NCBI GenBank assembly: GCA_015060015.1
Contig: SUZG01000009.1
Location: forward strand, 23,945-87,944
Source: Rikenellaceae bacterium
GTDB taxonomy: Bacteria > Bacteroidota > Bacteroidia > Bacteroidales > Rikenellaceae
Direction: 5' to 3'
DNA: 64,000 nt
The notes beneath the pieces are model-generated. The model saw only the letters and a program-made list of their open reading frames with translations, ran no database searches and was not told where the DNA came from. Position numbers and translations under genes: made by a program. The first letter of the stretch is position 1. Each line of letters begins with the position of its first letter. Positions 26,928 to 37,029 of this stretch are shown here, one piece after another.

Positions 26928-29657
26928 CTACTTCTGGTTCAAAGCAGCGTGAGCAGCAGCCAGACGTGCGATAGGCACACGATAAGGCGAGCAGCTTACA
27001 TAGTTCAAACCTGCATAGTGGCAGAACTCTACTGATGAAGGCTCACCACCGTGCTCACCGCAGATACCGCACTTCAAGTCGGGACGAGTGCCACGGCCCT
27101 TGAATACAGCCTCGCGTACCAGCTGACCAACACCGTTGCGATCCAAAATCTGGAATGGGTCATTCTTCAAGATACCCTTATCGAGATATACGGGCAAGAA
27201 CTTCGCGATATCGTCACGAGAGAAGCCCAAAGTCATCTGTGTAAGGTCGTTTGTACCGAATGAGAAGAACTCGGCAACCTCGGCAATCTGGTTAGCTGTA
27301 ACAGCAGCACGAGGAACCTCAATCATTGTACCTACCAGGTAGTCAATCTTGTCGTTACGCTCTGCGAATACCTCGTTAGCAACGCGGTCGATAACATTCT
27401 TCTGATAACGCAACTCCTTGTGGTTACCTACCAACGGAACCATAATCTCAACCTTCACGTCGATACCTGTTGCCTTAACGTTCATTGCAGCCTCGATAAT
27501 AGCTCGTGCCTGCATCTCGGTAATCTCGGGATATGTGTTACCCAAGCGGCAACCACGGTGACCCAACATAGGATTCACCTCGTGCAAGTACTCAACCTTG
27601 GCAGCAACAGCCTCGTATGTGATGCCCAACTCCTCGGCCATCTCACGCTGCTCCTTCTCGGTGTTAGGAGCAAACTCGTGCAAAGGTGGATCGAGCAGAC
27701 GAACGATAACGGGATAACCCTTCATAGCCTTGAACAAGCCCTCGAAGTCACCACGCTGCATAGGAAGCAACTTATTGAGTGCTACACGGCGACCATCCTC
27801 ATCATCAGCCAGAATCATCTCGCGAACAGCCTTGATACGCTCGCCCTCGAAGAACATATGCTCTGTACGGCAAAGACCGATACCCTCGGCACCAAATGCG
27901 AATGCCTGCTCTGCATCACGAGGAGTATCAGCATTAGCACGAACCTTCATAGTAGCGTACTTGCCTGCCAACTCCATCAACTGACCGAAGTCACCACTCA
28001 AATCAGCATCCTTGGTAGCAACCTGACCGAGGTAAACCTCACCTGTTGAACCGTTCAATGAAATCCAGTCGCCCTCCTTAATCTCAAAGCCATTAACCTT
28101 GATTGTGCGAGCCTTATAGTCGATATTCAACTCACCAGCACCTGATACGCAGCACTTACCCATACCACGAGCCACAACGGCAGCGTGTGAAGTCATACCA
28201 CCGCGTGCAGTCAGGATACCGGCAGCATCCAACATACCCTTCAAATCCTCGGGAGATGTCTCGATACGAACCAAAACAGCCTTCTTGCCTGTCTCTGCCA
28301 AAACCTTCTCGGCATCCTCGGCGAAGAATACTACGGGACCTGTGGCAGCACCCGGAGATGCGGGAAGACCCTTAACGATAACCTTCGCATTCTTAATAGC
28401 GGTCTTATCGAATACGGGGTGCAACAACTCGTCCAACTTGGCGGGCTCGCAACGCAAAACAGCGGTCTTCTCGTCAATCAAGCCCTCACGCAACATATCC
28501 ATTGCGATCTTAACCATTGCGGCACCTGTACGCTTACCGTTACGGCACTGCAACATCCAGAGCTTACCGTCCTGAATAGTGAACTCGATATCCTGCATAT
28601 CCTTGAAGTAGGTCTCCAAGTGGTGCTGAATCTCGTTAAGCTCGGCATATACGGTAGGCATAACCTCCTCCAATGAAGGATACTTCGAAGCACGCTCCTC
28701 CTCAGAGATGTTCTGTGCCTTTGCCCAGCGGCGTGAGCCCTCGATAGTAATCTGCTGGGGAGTACGGATACCTGCAACAACGTCCTCACCCTGTGCATTT
28801 ACAAGGTACTCACCGTTGAAGATGTTCTCACCTGTCGCAGCGTCGCGAGAGAAGGCAACACCTGTTGCAGAGTTCTCACCCATATTACCAAATACCATTG
28901 CCTGAACTGATACGGCAGTACCCCACTCTGCGGGGATATTATTGAGCTTACGATAGAGAATAGCTCGTTCGTTCATCCAAGAGCCGAACACTGCACATAC
29001 AGCACCCCACAACTGCTCCCAAGGGCAAGTAGGGAAGTCCTTACCGGTCTGTGACTTAACAGCAGCCTTGAACTTTGCAACCAACTCCTTCAAATCCTCA
29101 ACAGTAAGGTCGGTGTCCATCTTCACGCCACGCTTCTCCTTCTGCTCCTCGATGATAACCTCGAAAGGATCCTGATCCTCCTTTGATACGGGCTTCATAC
29201 CCAATACAACGTCACCGTACATCTGTACAAAACGACGATAAGAGTCCCAAGCGAAACGAGGATTGCCAGAGAGCTTCGATACAGCCTCAACAGCCTCGTC
29301 ATTCATACCGAGGTTGAGGATAGTATCCATCATACCGGGCATTGAAGCACGAGCACCTGAACGAACTGATACGAGCAAAGGAAGCTCCTTGTCGCCGAAC
29401 TTACGACCTGTGAGGTTCTCGATATTTGCGATAGCCTTCTCAACTTCGGGCTTCAACAACTCGATAACCTTCTCCTTACCGTGCTTGTAGTACTCGGTAC
29501 ATACATCGGTAGTGATAGTGAATCCCGGAGGTACGGGAATACCGATGAGGTTCATCTCTGCAAGGTTTGCACCCTTACCACCGAGCAACTCTCTCATCTT
29601 ACCATTACCCTCGGCCAGCTTGTTACCGAAGGTATAGACGCGTTTTACATCTGCCAT
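26928..29657 (-). CDS. ppdK: Pyruvate, phosphate dikinase
   Basis: [55 protein letters not shown]. Confidence 0.97.
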   Translation of the reverse strand: MADVKRVYTFGNKLAEGNGKMRELLGGKGANLAEMNLIGIPVPPGFTITTDVCTEYYKHGKEKVIELLKPEVEKAIANIENLTGRKFGDKELPLLVSVRSGARASMPGMMDTILNLGMNDEAVEAVSKLSGNPRFAWDSYRRFVQMYGDVVLGMKPVSKEDQDPFEVIIEEQKEKRGVKMDTDLTVEDLKELVAKFKAAVKSQTGKDFPTCPWEQLWGAVCAVFGSWMNERAILYRKLNNIPAEWGTAVSVQAMVFGNMGENSATGVAFSRDAATGENIFNGEYLVNAQGEDVVAGIRTPQQITIEGSRRWAKAQNISEEERASKYPSLEEVMPTVYAELNEIQHHLETYFKDMQDIEFTIQDGKLWMLQCRNGKRTGAAMVKIAMDMLREGLIDEKTAVLRCEPAKLDELLHPVFDKTAIKNAKVIVKGLPASPGAATGPVVFFAEDAEKVLAETGKKAVLVRIETSPEDLKGMLDAAGILTARGGMTSHAAVVARGMGKCCVSGAGELNIDYKARTIKVNGFEIKEGDWISLNGSTGEVYLGQVATKDADLSGDFGQLMELAGKYATMKVRANADTPRDAEQAFAFGAEGIGLCRTEHMFFEGERIKAVREMILADDEDGRRVALNKLLPMQRGDFEGLFKAMKGYPVIVRLLDPPLHEFAPNTEKEQREMAEELGITYEAVAAKVEYLHEVNPMLGHRGCRLGNTYPEITEMQARAIIEAAMNVKATGIDVKVEIMVPLVGNHKELRYQKNVIDRVANEVFAERNDKIDYLVGTMIEVPRAAVTANQIAEVAEFFSFGTNDLTQMTLGFSRDDIAKFLPVYLDKGILKNDPFQILDRNGVGQLVREAVFKGRGTRPDLKCGICGEHGGEPSSVEFCHYAGLNYVSCSPYRVPIARLAAAHAALNQK

Positions 29658-29770
29658 AATTGTTCTGTTTTTAATGTTTTGTATAATAATTCCGATATTT
29701 CGTTACAAATTCAATCCTTCACTCTTTCAAACTCGCAAATTTATAAAAAAATTCCTCAATATGCAAACAA

Positions 29771-30697
29771 TTAGTCAAAATATAGACATACGGGCAGATA
29801 CAAAGAGTAGCCACCCTCATATTTTCCGCCCCGATAGGTAGGTTTGGGATATCCTCTCCTATCGAGCAGCCACCGCTTGATATAGACCTTGCAACGGTCG
29901 GCATCTCTCATATCGGTAGCCACGCGGTGGGTCATTACCCAACGGTCGCCCTTGACCGCTGTACCATAGCCCGACTGCTCGTACTGCGAGGTTGCATCAC
30001 GCAAGCCAAGCTGTTTGAAATCAGCCTCATACATCTCGCCAAGCACTATTACCGAGCACTCGCTGTTGCGTTGTCGCACCCGACTTATGATATGCTCCAA
30101 ACGACGGGGACGCCGTGCTATAATGATAGCAATTTTCCGACCCTCAGCCTCGCCCACAACAGCATCTTTGCCTGCCGACACGCTGCCCATAGCCATCTCG
30201 CCCTCGACACACAACGCATAGCCATACTCCTCAACGCGTACAGGGAGAAACATATCGCCATAGTAGAGCAATGCAAAGTCCATTCCCAAACCGAAATCCG
30301 ACGTGCGATGCAGATAGGCATAGTCGGCCTTGCACGCCTCCGTCAGGTCACGCACAACCTGCTCATTCTCGACACCGCACAACGCCACAAGAGGCATCGC
30401 CATAGAGTCCAGCACCGCCGCCGTATTTGCTATCTTGCGGGCATAGCGGTCGGCACTCCAACCAAGTGAGCCAGAGGGAGTATAATCTCTGTCGTCGTAG
30501 AACTTCGAGGGTATGGTGTCGTAGAGCTTATCCACATCGTAGAGGGCTATGCCGAGTGATGGTTGTGTCACAACATCCACCGCTTTCACCGCAGATTTTA
30601 CCGCAGGCTGTGCCGCAGCATCCGCCGCAAACGACACCGCAAACGCCAATGCACACAGCACAACGAAAAAGAGTCTTTTCACAGGGTTACACCTCAT
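29771..30697 (-). CDS. Exported EEP-superfamily-like protein lacking the expected catalytic residues
   Basis: Signal peptide; IALYDVDKLYDTIPSKFYDDRDYTPSGSLGWSADRYARKIANTAAVLDSM...LCGVENEQVVRDL...TYRGGKYEGGYSLYLPV aligns by eye with Bacteroidetes EEP proteins. Confidence 0.6.
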   Translation of the reverse strand: MRCNPVKRLFFVVLCALAFAVSFAADAAAQPAVKSAVKAVDVVTQPSLGIALYDVDKLYDTIPSKFYDDRDYTPSGSLGWSADRYARKIANTAAVLDSMAMPLVALCGVENEQVVRDLTEACKADYAYLHRTSDFGLGMDFALLYYGDMFLPVRVEEYGYALCVEGEMAMGSVSAGKDAVVGEAEGRKIAIIIARRPRRLEHIISRVRQRNSECSVIVLGEMYEADFKQLGLRDATSQYEQSGYGTAVKGDRWVMTHRVATDMRDADRCKVYIKRWLLDRRGYPKPTYRGGKYEGGYSLYLPVCLYFD

Positions 30698-30727
30698 CGC
30701 TTCACGCTATTACTTAATTACCACTCT

Positions 30728-31030
30728 TTAATCCCGCTATGCGGTCTTTTCCTCCTTCGCACCTCGGCAATTCAAACACATTTGATTGCTCTCGGTTTGG
30801 CGTCGGTTAATCCTGCTATGCAGGCTTTTAGTTGAGTTTTCTTCTTGGGGAGTAACAGGAGTAACAGTAGTAACACCCCTGTTACTCTGTTACTCTGTTA
30901 ATCTGTTAATCTGTTAATCTGTTAATCCCGCTATGCGGTCTTTTCCTCCTTCGCACCTCGGCAATTCAAACACGTTTGATTGCTCTCGGTTTGGCGTCGG
31001 TTACCCCTATTAATCCTGCCAAGCAGGCTT
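30728..31030. repeat. Two direct copies (offset 194 bp) of an intergenic repeat with core CCTCGGCAATTCAAACACRTTTGATTGCTCTCGGTTTGGCGTCGG
   Basis: taatcccgctatgcggtcttttcctccttcgcacctcggcaattcaaacac...ggtttggcgtcgg at 30728 and 30922; inverted relative at 41446. Confidence 0.8.
30851..30927. repeat. GTTAC-unit palindromic repeat, copy A
   Basis: agtaacaggagtaacagtagtaacacccctgttactctgttactctgttaatctgttaatctgttaatctgttaatc. Confidence 0.8.
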
Positions 31031-31111
31031 TGTGTCGGGTTATATTTTGAACCCTCTTTTATCTATCGAAAAAACGGTTGCAGAGCATACCGCCCCACAA
31101 CCGTCTTATCA

Positions 31112-33790
31112 CTATTTACTCTTTACAGCATTGCCCACAAGGGTTATAGGCGTACCCGTACCCTTAATCTCATACTTCTGGTCGAAATAGACCGTTGCTG
31201 TCGTATTCAGCGGCACAAGCACCTGCAAGGTAATCTTGTCGCCGTGTCGTCGCCACGATGAAGCTATATCACCCCGTACCGACTTATAGCTTGCCTTTGC
31301 CCAATCCAGACCCTCGGGGAAGGCGGGGCGTATGATGATATGGCTGAAACCGGGCTTGTCACGGTCATACTGGATACCCGCTATGTGGCTGTGCATCCAC
31401 GCCGCAATGTCGCCAAAGAATACGTGGTTGGCCGACGAGTCGCGGAATGTGTCGCGTATAGCCCACGTTTCGAGAGGTGTCGTGAAGCCACTCTCTATCC
31501 AGTTACCCCACGAGGGGCGTTTGGTCTGTGTCGCCAGACGATAGGCTGTATCCACATAGCCGTAATCGACCAGCATACGCAGGGTATATTTGCTGCCTAA
31601 AAGGCCGAAGTCGCAGACGTAGCCACTCTCCACCACAGCCTCATTGAGGCGTGCAGCGACCTTTTCACGCAGGTTTTCGGGAGCAAAGCCCAAAGCCAGA
31701 GGCAGGGCCTGTGCTGTAATCTTACCTATTGAATATACGCCCGTCTCGACATTCAGGAACTTATTGTTGATATACTTCTGCAACTCCTTGGCCTTCTTCG
31801 CATAGCGTTCGGCATCCTCCGTCTTGCCCAATATCTTGGCGAAGCGTGCCATCAGCGTATTGTCATAGTAGTAGAACGCCGCCGCCGTATAGTCGTTGGG
31901 GGTCTGCGTCTGCCAGAAGCACCAGTCGCTGAGTCCGTAGGCGATTACGCCCTCCTCATTCTCGCGACCTCGGAGGTATTCCAGATAGCGTTGGCAAGTG
32001 GGATATATCCTGCGTATTGAGCTCTCATCGCCGTAGTAGTTATACAAGGCATCGGGGATGATAAACATCACAGCGTCCCACACAGGGCCAATCCAGTCGG
32101 CAAAGCCCCACGCCGTGCCGGGTATGACGCCCGAGATGGAGCCATCCTCACGCTGGTTATCGACAATGTCGTCAATCCACTTCTCGTAGGCGAGGATAGC
32201 GTCATAGTTGGTCAGGGCTATATCTATGCTGATGTGAGCATCGGCCGTCCAGCCATTCTTCTCACGCTGCGGGCAGTCGGTAGGTATGCCGTGCAGGTTG
32301 CTCAGATATGAACGGCGTACGGCACGCCACAGCTTGTTCCACATCTCGTTGGAAGAGTCAAACTCACCGATAGACTTGACGTCGGTATGGATAAAGTGAG
32401 CCGTAAGAGAGCTCTCGTCCAGCTCTATGGGTCGGTCGGCACGCACCGTGACATACTGGAAGCCGTTATAGTGGAAGCGAGGCGTGAACTCCTCATACTC
32501 GTCGCCACCCTTCAAGGTGTAGATGTCGGTCTGGAATACGGCATCGCCCACAGGGTGTGCATAGATGGCTATGTTGGCCATCTCCACCGAGCCGTCCTGA
32601 CGCTTCAACTCGCCGTGCTCCATAGTGATACGCGTACCTCTCTCGCCCTTCACGCGGAGGGTGCATACGCCAGCCATATTCTCGGCAAACGAGAATACAT
32701 ACTCTCTATCGGAACGCTTATCCACCTTGACAGGCTTGCAGTGCTCGGTAGCTCGTATCGGGGGCATCTGCTGCGACAGGAGAAGGTCCGAGGGAGCCTC
32801 CACCTCCACAGCCTCGGGGTAGGCCGTATCGTCAAACGACGGATTACACCACCCCTCCACATCGAGGCGTGCATCGACCACGTCGCCCGCATATATCACA
32901 TTGCCCACAACGGCTCCCGTAGTCGTACGCCACGACTTATCCGACACCACAACATCGCGACTGCCGTCAGCATAGTCGATATGCAGCTCGCAAATCATAC
33001 GGGGACGATTACGCCACGGGGCACTCTCATACTGCCACACGGTCATACCCGTATATTCGTTATAGAAGCCGTTACCGAGGGTCGAGGTTATGACATTGCG
33101 TCCCGCCTGCACCTTGTCGGTAACATCGTAGGTCATATAGAGGTTACGCTTGTCGTACTGCGTGAAGCCCGGTGAGAGCCAGTCATCCGACACCCTCACG
33201 CCGTTTATCATCGCATCGTAGTAGCCCGCAGCACTGATGTAGAGCATAGCACGCTGCACCTCGCCCTTCACCTCGAAACGCTTGCGAAGCATAGGTGCGG
33301 GGCGGTGATTCTTATCCTTCTGGTCGGTAATCCACTTCGCCTGCCACCTCTCGCCCAGCAGCTTGGCCGTAGAGAACCACTGCACATCGCTACGCAGCTG
33401 CTCGCCACCCAGTCCGTTATATATTCGCACCTGCCAGCAGTAACGCTTGTGAGGCTCCAAACCTATGGTGAGCATATCTATACGCTGCTTGTCGGTGTTG
33501 ATGCGACCGCTGGTCAGAAGGCAGGTATATGCCCTTTTCAGGTCCTCCTCATTCTCGGCCACACGCACCTCGGCGGTGAGCTGTTCAAAGCCCTTCTCCC
33601 TTGCACCCTGTGCGGCATAGGCCCACGTGAAGCGGATACGGCTCTTGTCGATGAAGAGAGGCTCTACGCTATATTCGCAACGCATATCGACGATGTCGAT
33701 ACGGCGATTTTGTGCCTCGGCACTGTTTGACAGCATAGTGGTTGCCACAAGGAGCATCACACTATACAGCAGAAAACGAAATCTATTCAT
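31112..33790 (-). CDS. GH78 alpha-L-rhamnosidase, exported
   Basis: Signal peptide; RLRCEYSVEPLFID-like N-terminus (MRCEYSVEPLFIDKSRIRFTW), WLSPGFTQYDKRNLYMTYDVTD, GIPTDCPQREKNGWTADAH. Confidence 0.93.
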   Translation of the reverse strand: MNRFRFLLYSVMLLVATTMLSNSAEAQNRRIDIVDMRCEYSVEPLFIDKSRIRFTWAYAAQGAREKGFEQLTAEVRVAENEEDLKRAYTCLLTSGRINTDKQRIDMLTIGLEPHKRYCWQVRIYNGLGGEQLRSDVQWFSTAKLLGERWQAKWITDQKDKNHRPAPMLRKRFEVKGEVQRAMLYISAAGYYDAMINGVRVSDDWLSPGFTQYDKRNLYMTYDVTDKVQAGRNVITSTLGNGFYNEYTGMTVWQYESAPWRNRPRMICELHIDYADGSRDVVVSDKSWRTTTGAVVGNVIYAGDVVDARLDVEGWCNPSFDDTAYPEAVEVEAPSDLLLSQQMPPIRATEHCKPVKVDKRSDREYVFSFAENMAGVCTLRVKGERGTRITMEHGELKRQDGSVEMANIAIYAHPVGDAVFQTDIYTLKGGDEYEEFTPRFHYNGFQYVTVRADRPIELDESSLTAHFIHTDVKSIGEFDSSNEMWNKLWRAVRRSYLSNLHGIPTDCPQREKNGWTADAHISIDIALTNYDAILAYEKWIDDIVDNQREDGSISGVIPGTAWGFADWIGPVWDAVMFIIPDALYNYYGDESSIRRIYPTCQRYLEYLRGRENEEGVIAYGLSDWCFWQTQTPNDYTAAAFYYYDNTLMARFAKILGKTEDAERYAKKAKELQKYINNKFLNVETGVYSIGKITAQALPLALGFAPENLREKVAARLNEAVVESGYVCDFGLLGSKYTLRMLVDYGYVDTAYRLATQTKRPSWGNWIESGFTTPLETWAIRDTFRDSSANHVFFGDIAAWMHSHIAGIQYDRDKPGFSHIIIRPAFPEGLDWAKASYKSVRGDIASSWRRHGDKITLQVLVPLNTTATVYFDQKYEIKGTGTPITLVGNAVKSK

Positions 33791-33919
33791 AGGTAAAATG
33801 TTTGGTTATCAGTTTAATATCCTCCGACAGCTATGTGTGAGGTATAGCTGCCTATATTCACATAACGCAAATATAGCAAAAAAAGTGTAAAACTGCAAAT
33901 ATGGCAGCAGGAGTGATAG

Positions 33920-34033
33920 TAGTAACAAACAGTAACAAGTAGTAACAGGAGTAACAAGTAGTAACACCCCTGTTACGCTGTTACGTTGTTACGCTGTTAC
34001 GCTGTTACGTTGTTACGTTGTTACGTTGTTACT
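33920..34033. repeat. GTTAC-unit palindromic repeat, copy B
   Basis: Left arm (agtaaca+2-3 nt)n; right arm eight 8-mers GTTACGYT. Confidence 0.85.
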
Positions 34034-34039
34034 TTTTTA

Positions 34040-34098
34040 GTGAGTTTAGAGAATTTAGGGACTATGCAAAAGCCTCCTTAACTTCCCTAACCTCCTAA
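34040..34098. repeat. 9-mer-unit inverted repeat
   Basis: gtgagtttagagaatttagggac...cctccttaacttccctaacctcctaa. Confidence 0.65.
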
Positions 34099-34102
34099 TA
34101 AT

Positions 34103-34332
34103 CGTCACTCTGAGGGAGCAACGCCCGACGTGAGAGTCTTTTATTGTGTCGAGGGTATCTCTCTCTTTACCACCTTTTGGTGTCAAAAGGTGGAGCCAAA
34201 ACCACTGCGAGATAACTTTTTGGGAATAACCCACTTACCTCGGTAAAACAGACGCATAGCGATTTTAACCCGACACAAGGTCGGATTAGTCTCGTTGCTG
34301 AAAAAGTAACGAAACAAATGCTCAGAATGACG
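34103..34332. mobile_element. MITE-like element with 12-bp terminal inverted repeats CGTCACTCTGAG/CTCAGAATGACG
   Basis: 230 bp, noncoding; internal perfect hairpin CCACCTTTTG-gtgt-CAAAAGGTGG at 34170-34193. Confidence 0.45.
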
Positions 34333-34362
34333 TTACAAGCCTAAACGATATAATTCCGAAAT

Positions 34363-34434
34363 AGTAACAGCGTAACAGCGTAACAGCGTAACAAGGGTGT
34401 TACTACTGTTACTGTTTGTTACTGTTTGTTACTC
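34363..34434. repeat. GTTAC-unit palindromic repeat, copy C (opposite orientation)
   Basis: gtaacagcgtaacagcgtaacagcgtaacaagggtgttactactgttactgtttgttactgtttgttac. Confidence 0.85.
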
Positions 34435-34455
34435 TCTGACAAGGAGAGACCAGAG

Positions 34456-34522
34456 AGATTAAGTAACTTAATGATTTTAAGGGGTTTAGAACAACTTTTA
34501 CATAGCCCCTAAACTCCCTAAA
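34456..34522. repeat. 9-mer-unit inverted repeat
   Basis: agattaagtaacttaatgattttaaggggtttagaac...catagcccctaaactccctaaa. Confidence 0.6.
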
Positions 34523-34525
34523 AAG

Positions 34526-34597
34526 AGTAACAGCGTAACAGCGTAACAGCGTAACAAGGGTGTTACTCCTGTTACTGTTTGTTACTCCTGTTACTCA
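34526..34597. repeat. GTTAC-unit palindromic repeat, copy D (same orientation as C)
   Basis: gagtaacagcgtaacagcgtaacagcgtaacaagggtgttactcctgttactgtttgttactcctgttac. Confidence 0.85.
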
Positions 34598-34663
34598 ACC
34601 CAAACAAAAAAAAGCGGTCGAGAATGACCCCAACCGCCCATAACTATCTATCTCGCTGCCACC

Positions 34664-36082
34664 CTACTCGGCAACGGCGAACTTAAAGCCCTGAATCTTG
34701 TTCCAGTCGCCTCGTGTGAAGTCGGGGAACTTGACAGGCATACTGTTATGCTTTGCCGATGTACCCGACAACTCACCTACGCAGCTCCACTCGGCAGCAT
34801 CATATACATCCTGGTCCAGAGGCAGACCATTCTGCAAGCAATAGACCAGACGATAGTCCATAACGAAGTCCATACCGCCGTGACCTCCTACCCTACGAGC
34901 CTTCTCCTCAATCTCCTGATGAATGGGGTGCTTGTAGTAACGCATAAGAGCATCAAACACCTCACGCGACACGAAGCCGTGATAGCTGGTGTGGGGTGCC
35001 GAGGGGTGAACATCAGCCGGGAGCTGACCCTCGTCAAAGGTGAAGCCCTCAACGGGATACTTGTTTGCGAAGCCCTTCGAACCGGTAATCTGATAGAGGC
35101 GGTTATAGGGACGCGGAGTATATACATTGTGCTGAATCTCAATGGTCTGACCCTGCTCGGTGCGGATAAGTGTGTGTGTATGGTCGCCATTGGCGAACTC
35201 ATCGACACCCATCTTCTCCTTGGCAAGCTCCAAGCCTACAACCGACTTGGTATCCATAGCCACGAGGTGTGTGAGACGGTTGCCTCGGTGAATGTTAAGT
35301 ACCTGACATACAGGGCCGAAGCCGTGTGTAGCGTAGTTGTCGCCACGGTGCTTCTGGTTGAAGTCCAGACGCCAGTTCTCGTAGTAGAGATCCCAGTGTG
35401 GGCGGAGGTTGTGGATATAAGCACCCTCGACGTGCAAAATCTCGCCAAACAGACCCTGCTGTGCCATATTGAGAGCTGTCATCTCGAAGAAGTCGTAGCA
35501 GCAGTTCTCCAACATCATACAGTGGCGGCGAGTACGTTCCGAGGTATCAACCAGCTGCCAGCACTCGGCTACATTGACTGCCGCAGGAACCTCCACAGCG
35601 ACGTGCTTGCCGTGCTCCATAGCATAGACGGCGATAGGCACGTGATTAACCCAGTCGGTGCAGATGTAGATAAGGTCGATATCATCTCTCTCGCAGAGAG
35701 CCTTGTAGCCCTCACGGCCCGTATAGGCATCAGCCTTGGGGAAGCCCGCACGGTCCAGAATAGCCTGTGTAGAGGCTACGCGGTCGGCCTCGACATCGCA
35801 CAAGCCCTTAATCTCCACGCCCTCGATATGCACGAAGCGTTCAACAGCACCATAGCCACGGCCACCCAAGCCTATGAAGCCCACTCTAACCACGGGGATA
35901 GGGTCGGCAGCATAGCCCAGCATAGACTCCTGACCCGGAGCACGCTGTGGCTCGTCAAAGACAATCATACCATTCTCGAAAGAGTAGTTGTCGCCCGCAA
36001 TCTTCACGCTATGACCACAACCCTGCAAAGCCACCATAGAGAGCAGCAATGCACAAAGAACAAAAAAACGGTTAAGTTTCAT
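34664..36082 (-). CDS. Gfo/Idh/MocA-family lipoprotein oxidoreductase, GH109-like
   Basis: VALQGC lipobox; VRVGFIGLGGRGYGAVERFVHIEGVEIKGLCDVEADRV; HGKHVAVEVPAAVNVAECWQLVDTSERT; GDNYATHGFGPVCQ. Confidence 0.88.
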   Translation of the reverse strand: MKLNRFFVLCALLLSMVALQGCGHSVKIAGDNYSFENGMIVFDEPQRAPGQESMLGYAADPIPVVRVGFIGLGGRGYGAVERFVHIEGVEIKGLCDVEADRVASTQAILDRAGFPKADAYTGREGYKALCERDDIDLIYICTDWVNHVPIAVYAMEHGKHVAVEVPAAVNVAECWQLVDTSERTRRHCMMLENCCYDFFEMTALNMAQQGLFGEILHVEGAYIHNLRPHWDLYYENWRLDFNQKHRGDNYATHGFGPVCQVLNIHRGNRLTHLVAMDTKSVVGLELAKEKMGVDEFANGDHTHTLIRTEQGQTIEIQHNVYTPRPYNRLYQITGSKGFANKYPVEGFTFDEGQLPADVHPSAPHTSYHGFVSREVFDALMRYYKHPIHQEIEEKARRVGGHGGMDFVMDYRLVYCLQNGLPLDQDVYDAAEWSCVGELSGTSAKHNSMPVKFPDFTRGDWNKIQGFKFAVAE

Positions 36083-36160
36083 AACAGATTATAATAGTTT
36101 AAGTAATTTTCCGGTCAAAGATAAGCATTTTTCGCCATTTATCCAAACCCTGCAAGCCCT

Positions 36161-36865
36161 TTACAGCAGCTTCTTCTTTGAGGGTATGACGACAAAGTCC
36201 TTCAAATAGAAGGGCTCAAAATAGGCTATATCCTCCTTCTCGCCGCGTTGCAGTTTCTCCTCGGCCAGACGAGCAAGACCACGAGCCGAAGGCACTACAT
36301 TGGCATATACAGCATCCGACAGCAGCTCGCAGCACTTGGCAGCTCCATTGCCGAAGATAATCATCTGACGCTTCTCACGCCACGCCTGAAAGCTCTCCGC
36401 CGTAACCACCTCGGCACTCACCTCCGACAAAGGCTCTCCCTCGGCCGAGAACATCTGCGTATATACCTCCATACGGCGTGCATCGACCATAGGACAGAGG
36501 TACGACTCCTCCCAGCCCTCGATGGGCAGGATACCCGCCTCGTGGTCCTCACGAGCCACCTCGACAAGAGCATCCAGCGACCCTACCGACACCAATGGTA
36601 TGTTGAGTCCGTAGCACAAGCCCTTGGCGAAGCTCACACCTATACGCAGACCTGTATATGAGCCAGGGCCCTTGCCCACAGCCACAGCATCCAGCTCGTC
36701 GGCACGGACATCGGCCTCGTGGAGCATCTCATCGACAAATACGGCGACCTTACCGGCGTGGTCACGACCCTCATCACTCTCACGCAGAGAGATTATCTCG
36801 CCATCGCGGGCAAGACCCACCGAGCAGATGTCGGTACCGGTTTCTATGCAAAGTATTAGTGACAT
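36161..36865 (-). CDS. tsaB: tRNA threonylcarbamoyladenosine biosynthesis protein TsaB
   Basis: ILCIETGTDICSVGLARDGEI; VGKGPGSYTGLRIGVSFAKGLCYGLNIP. Confidence 0.93.
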   Translation of the reverse strand: MSLILCIETGTDICSVGLARDGEIISLRESDEGRDHAGKVAVFVDEMLHEADVRADELDAVAVGKGPGSYTGLRIGVSFAKGLCYGLNIPLVSVGSLDALVEVAREDHEAGILPIEGWEESYLCPMVDARRMEVYTQMFSAEGEPLSEVSAEVVTAESFQAWREKRQMIIFGNGAAKCCELLSDAVYANVVPSARGLARLAEEKLQRGEKEDIAYFEPFYLKDFVVIPSKKKLL

Positions 36866-36874
36866 ATATTGGTT

Positions 36875-37027
36875 AATTCAAAATTCAAAATTCAAAATTA
36901 TTAAATGACGCAACAGTCTTCTTGGCAACCTCTATTTTCCTCTTATAACAGCCTCTTATAACAGCCTAATCCAAAAACTTCAAATTCCAAAATCAATTTT
37001 GAATTTTGAATTTTGAATTTTGAATTC
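36875..37027. repeat. Inverted repeat with arms of 7-bp units (TTCAAAA)n / (TTTTGAA)n
   Basis: aattcaaaattcaaaattcaaaatt ... caattttgaattttgaattttgaattttgaattc. Confidence 0.75.
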
Positions 37028-37029
37028 GC

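Noticed and set aside
30851-34600. CRISPR-like short repeats (GTTAC units)
   Set aside because: Units are 8-10 bp contiguous tandem repeats forming palindromes, with no spacers.
34748-36094. 448-aa + strand ORF opposite the Gfo/Idh/MocA gene
   Set aside because: Antisense shadow of a well-supported lipoprotein oxidoreductase; translation has no family features.
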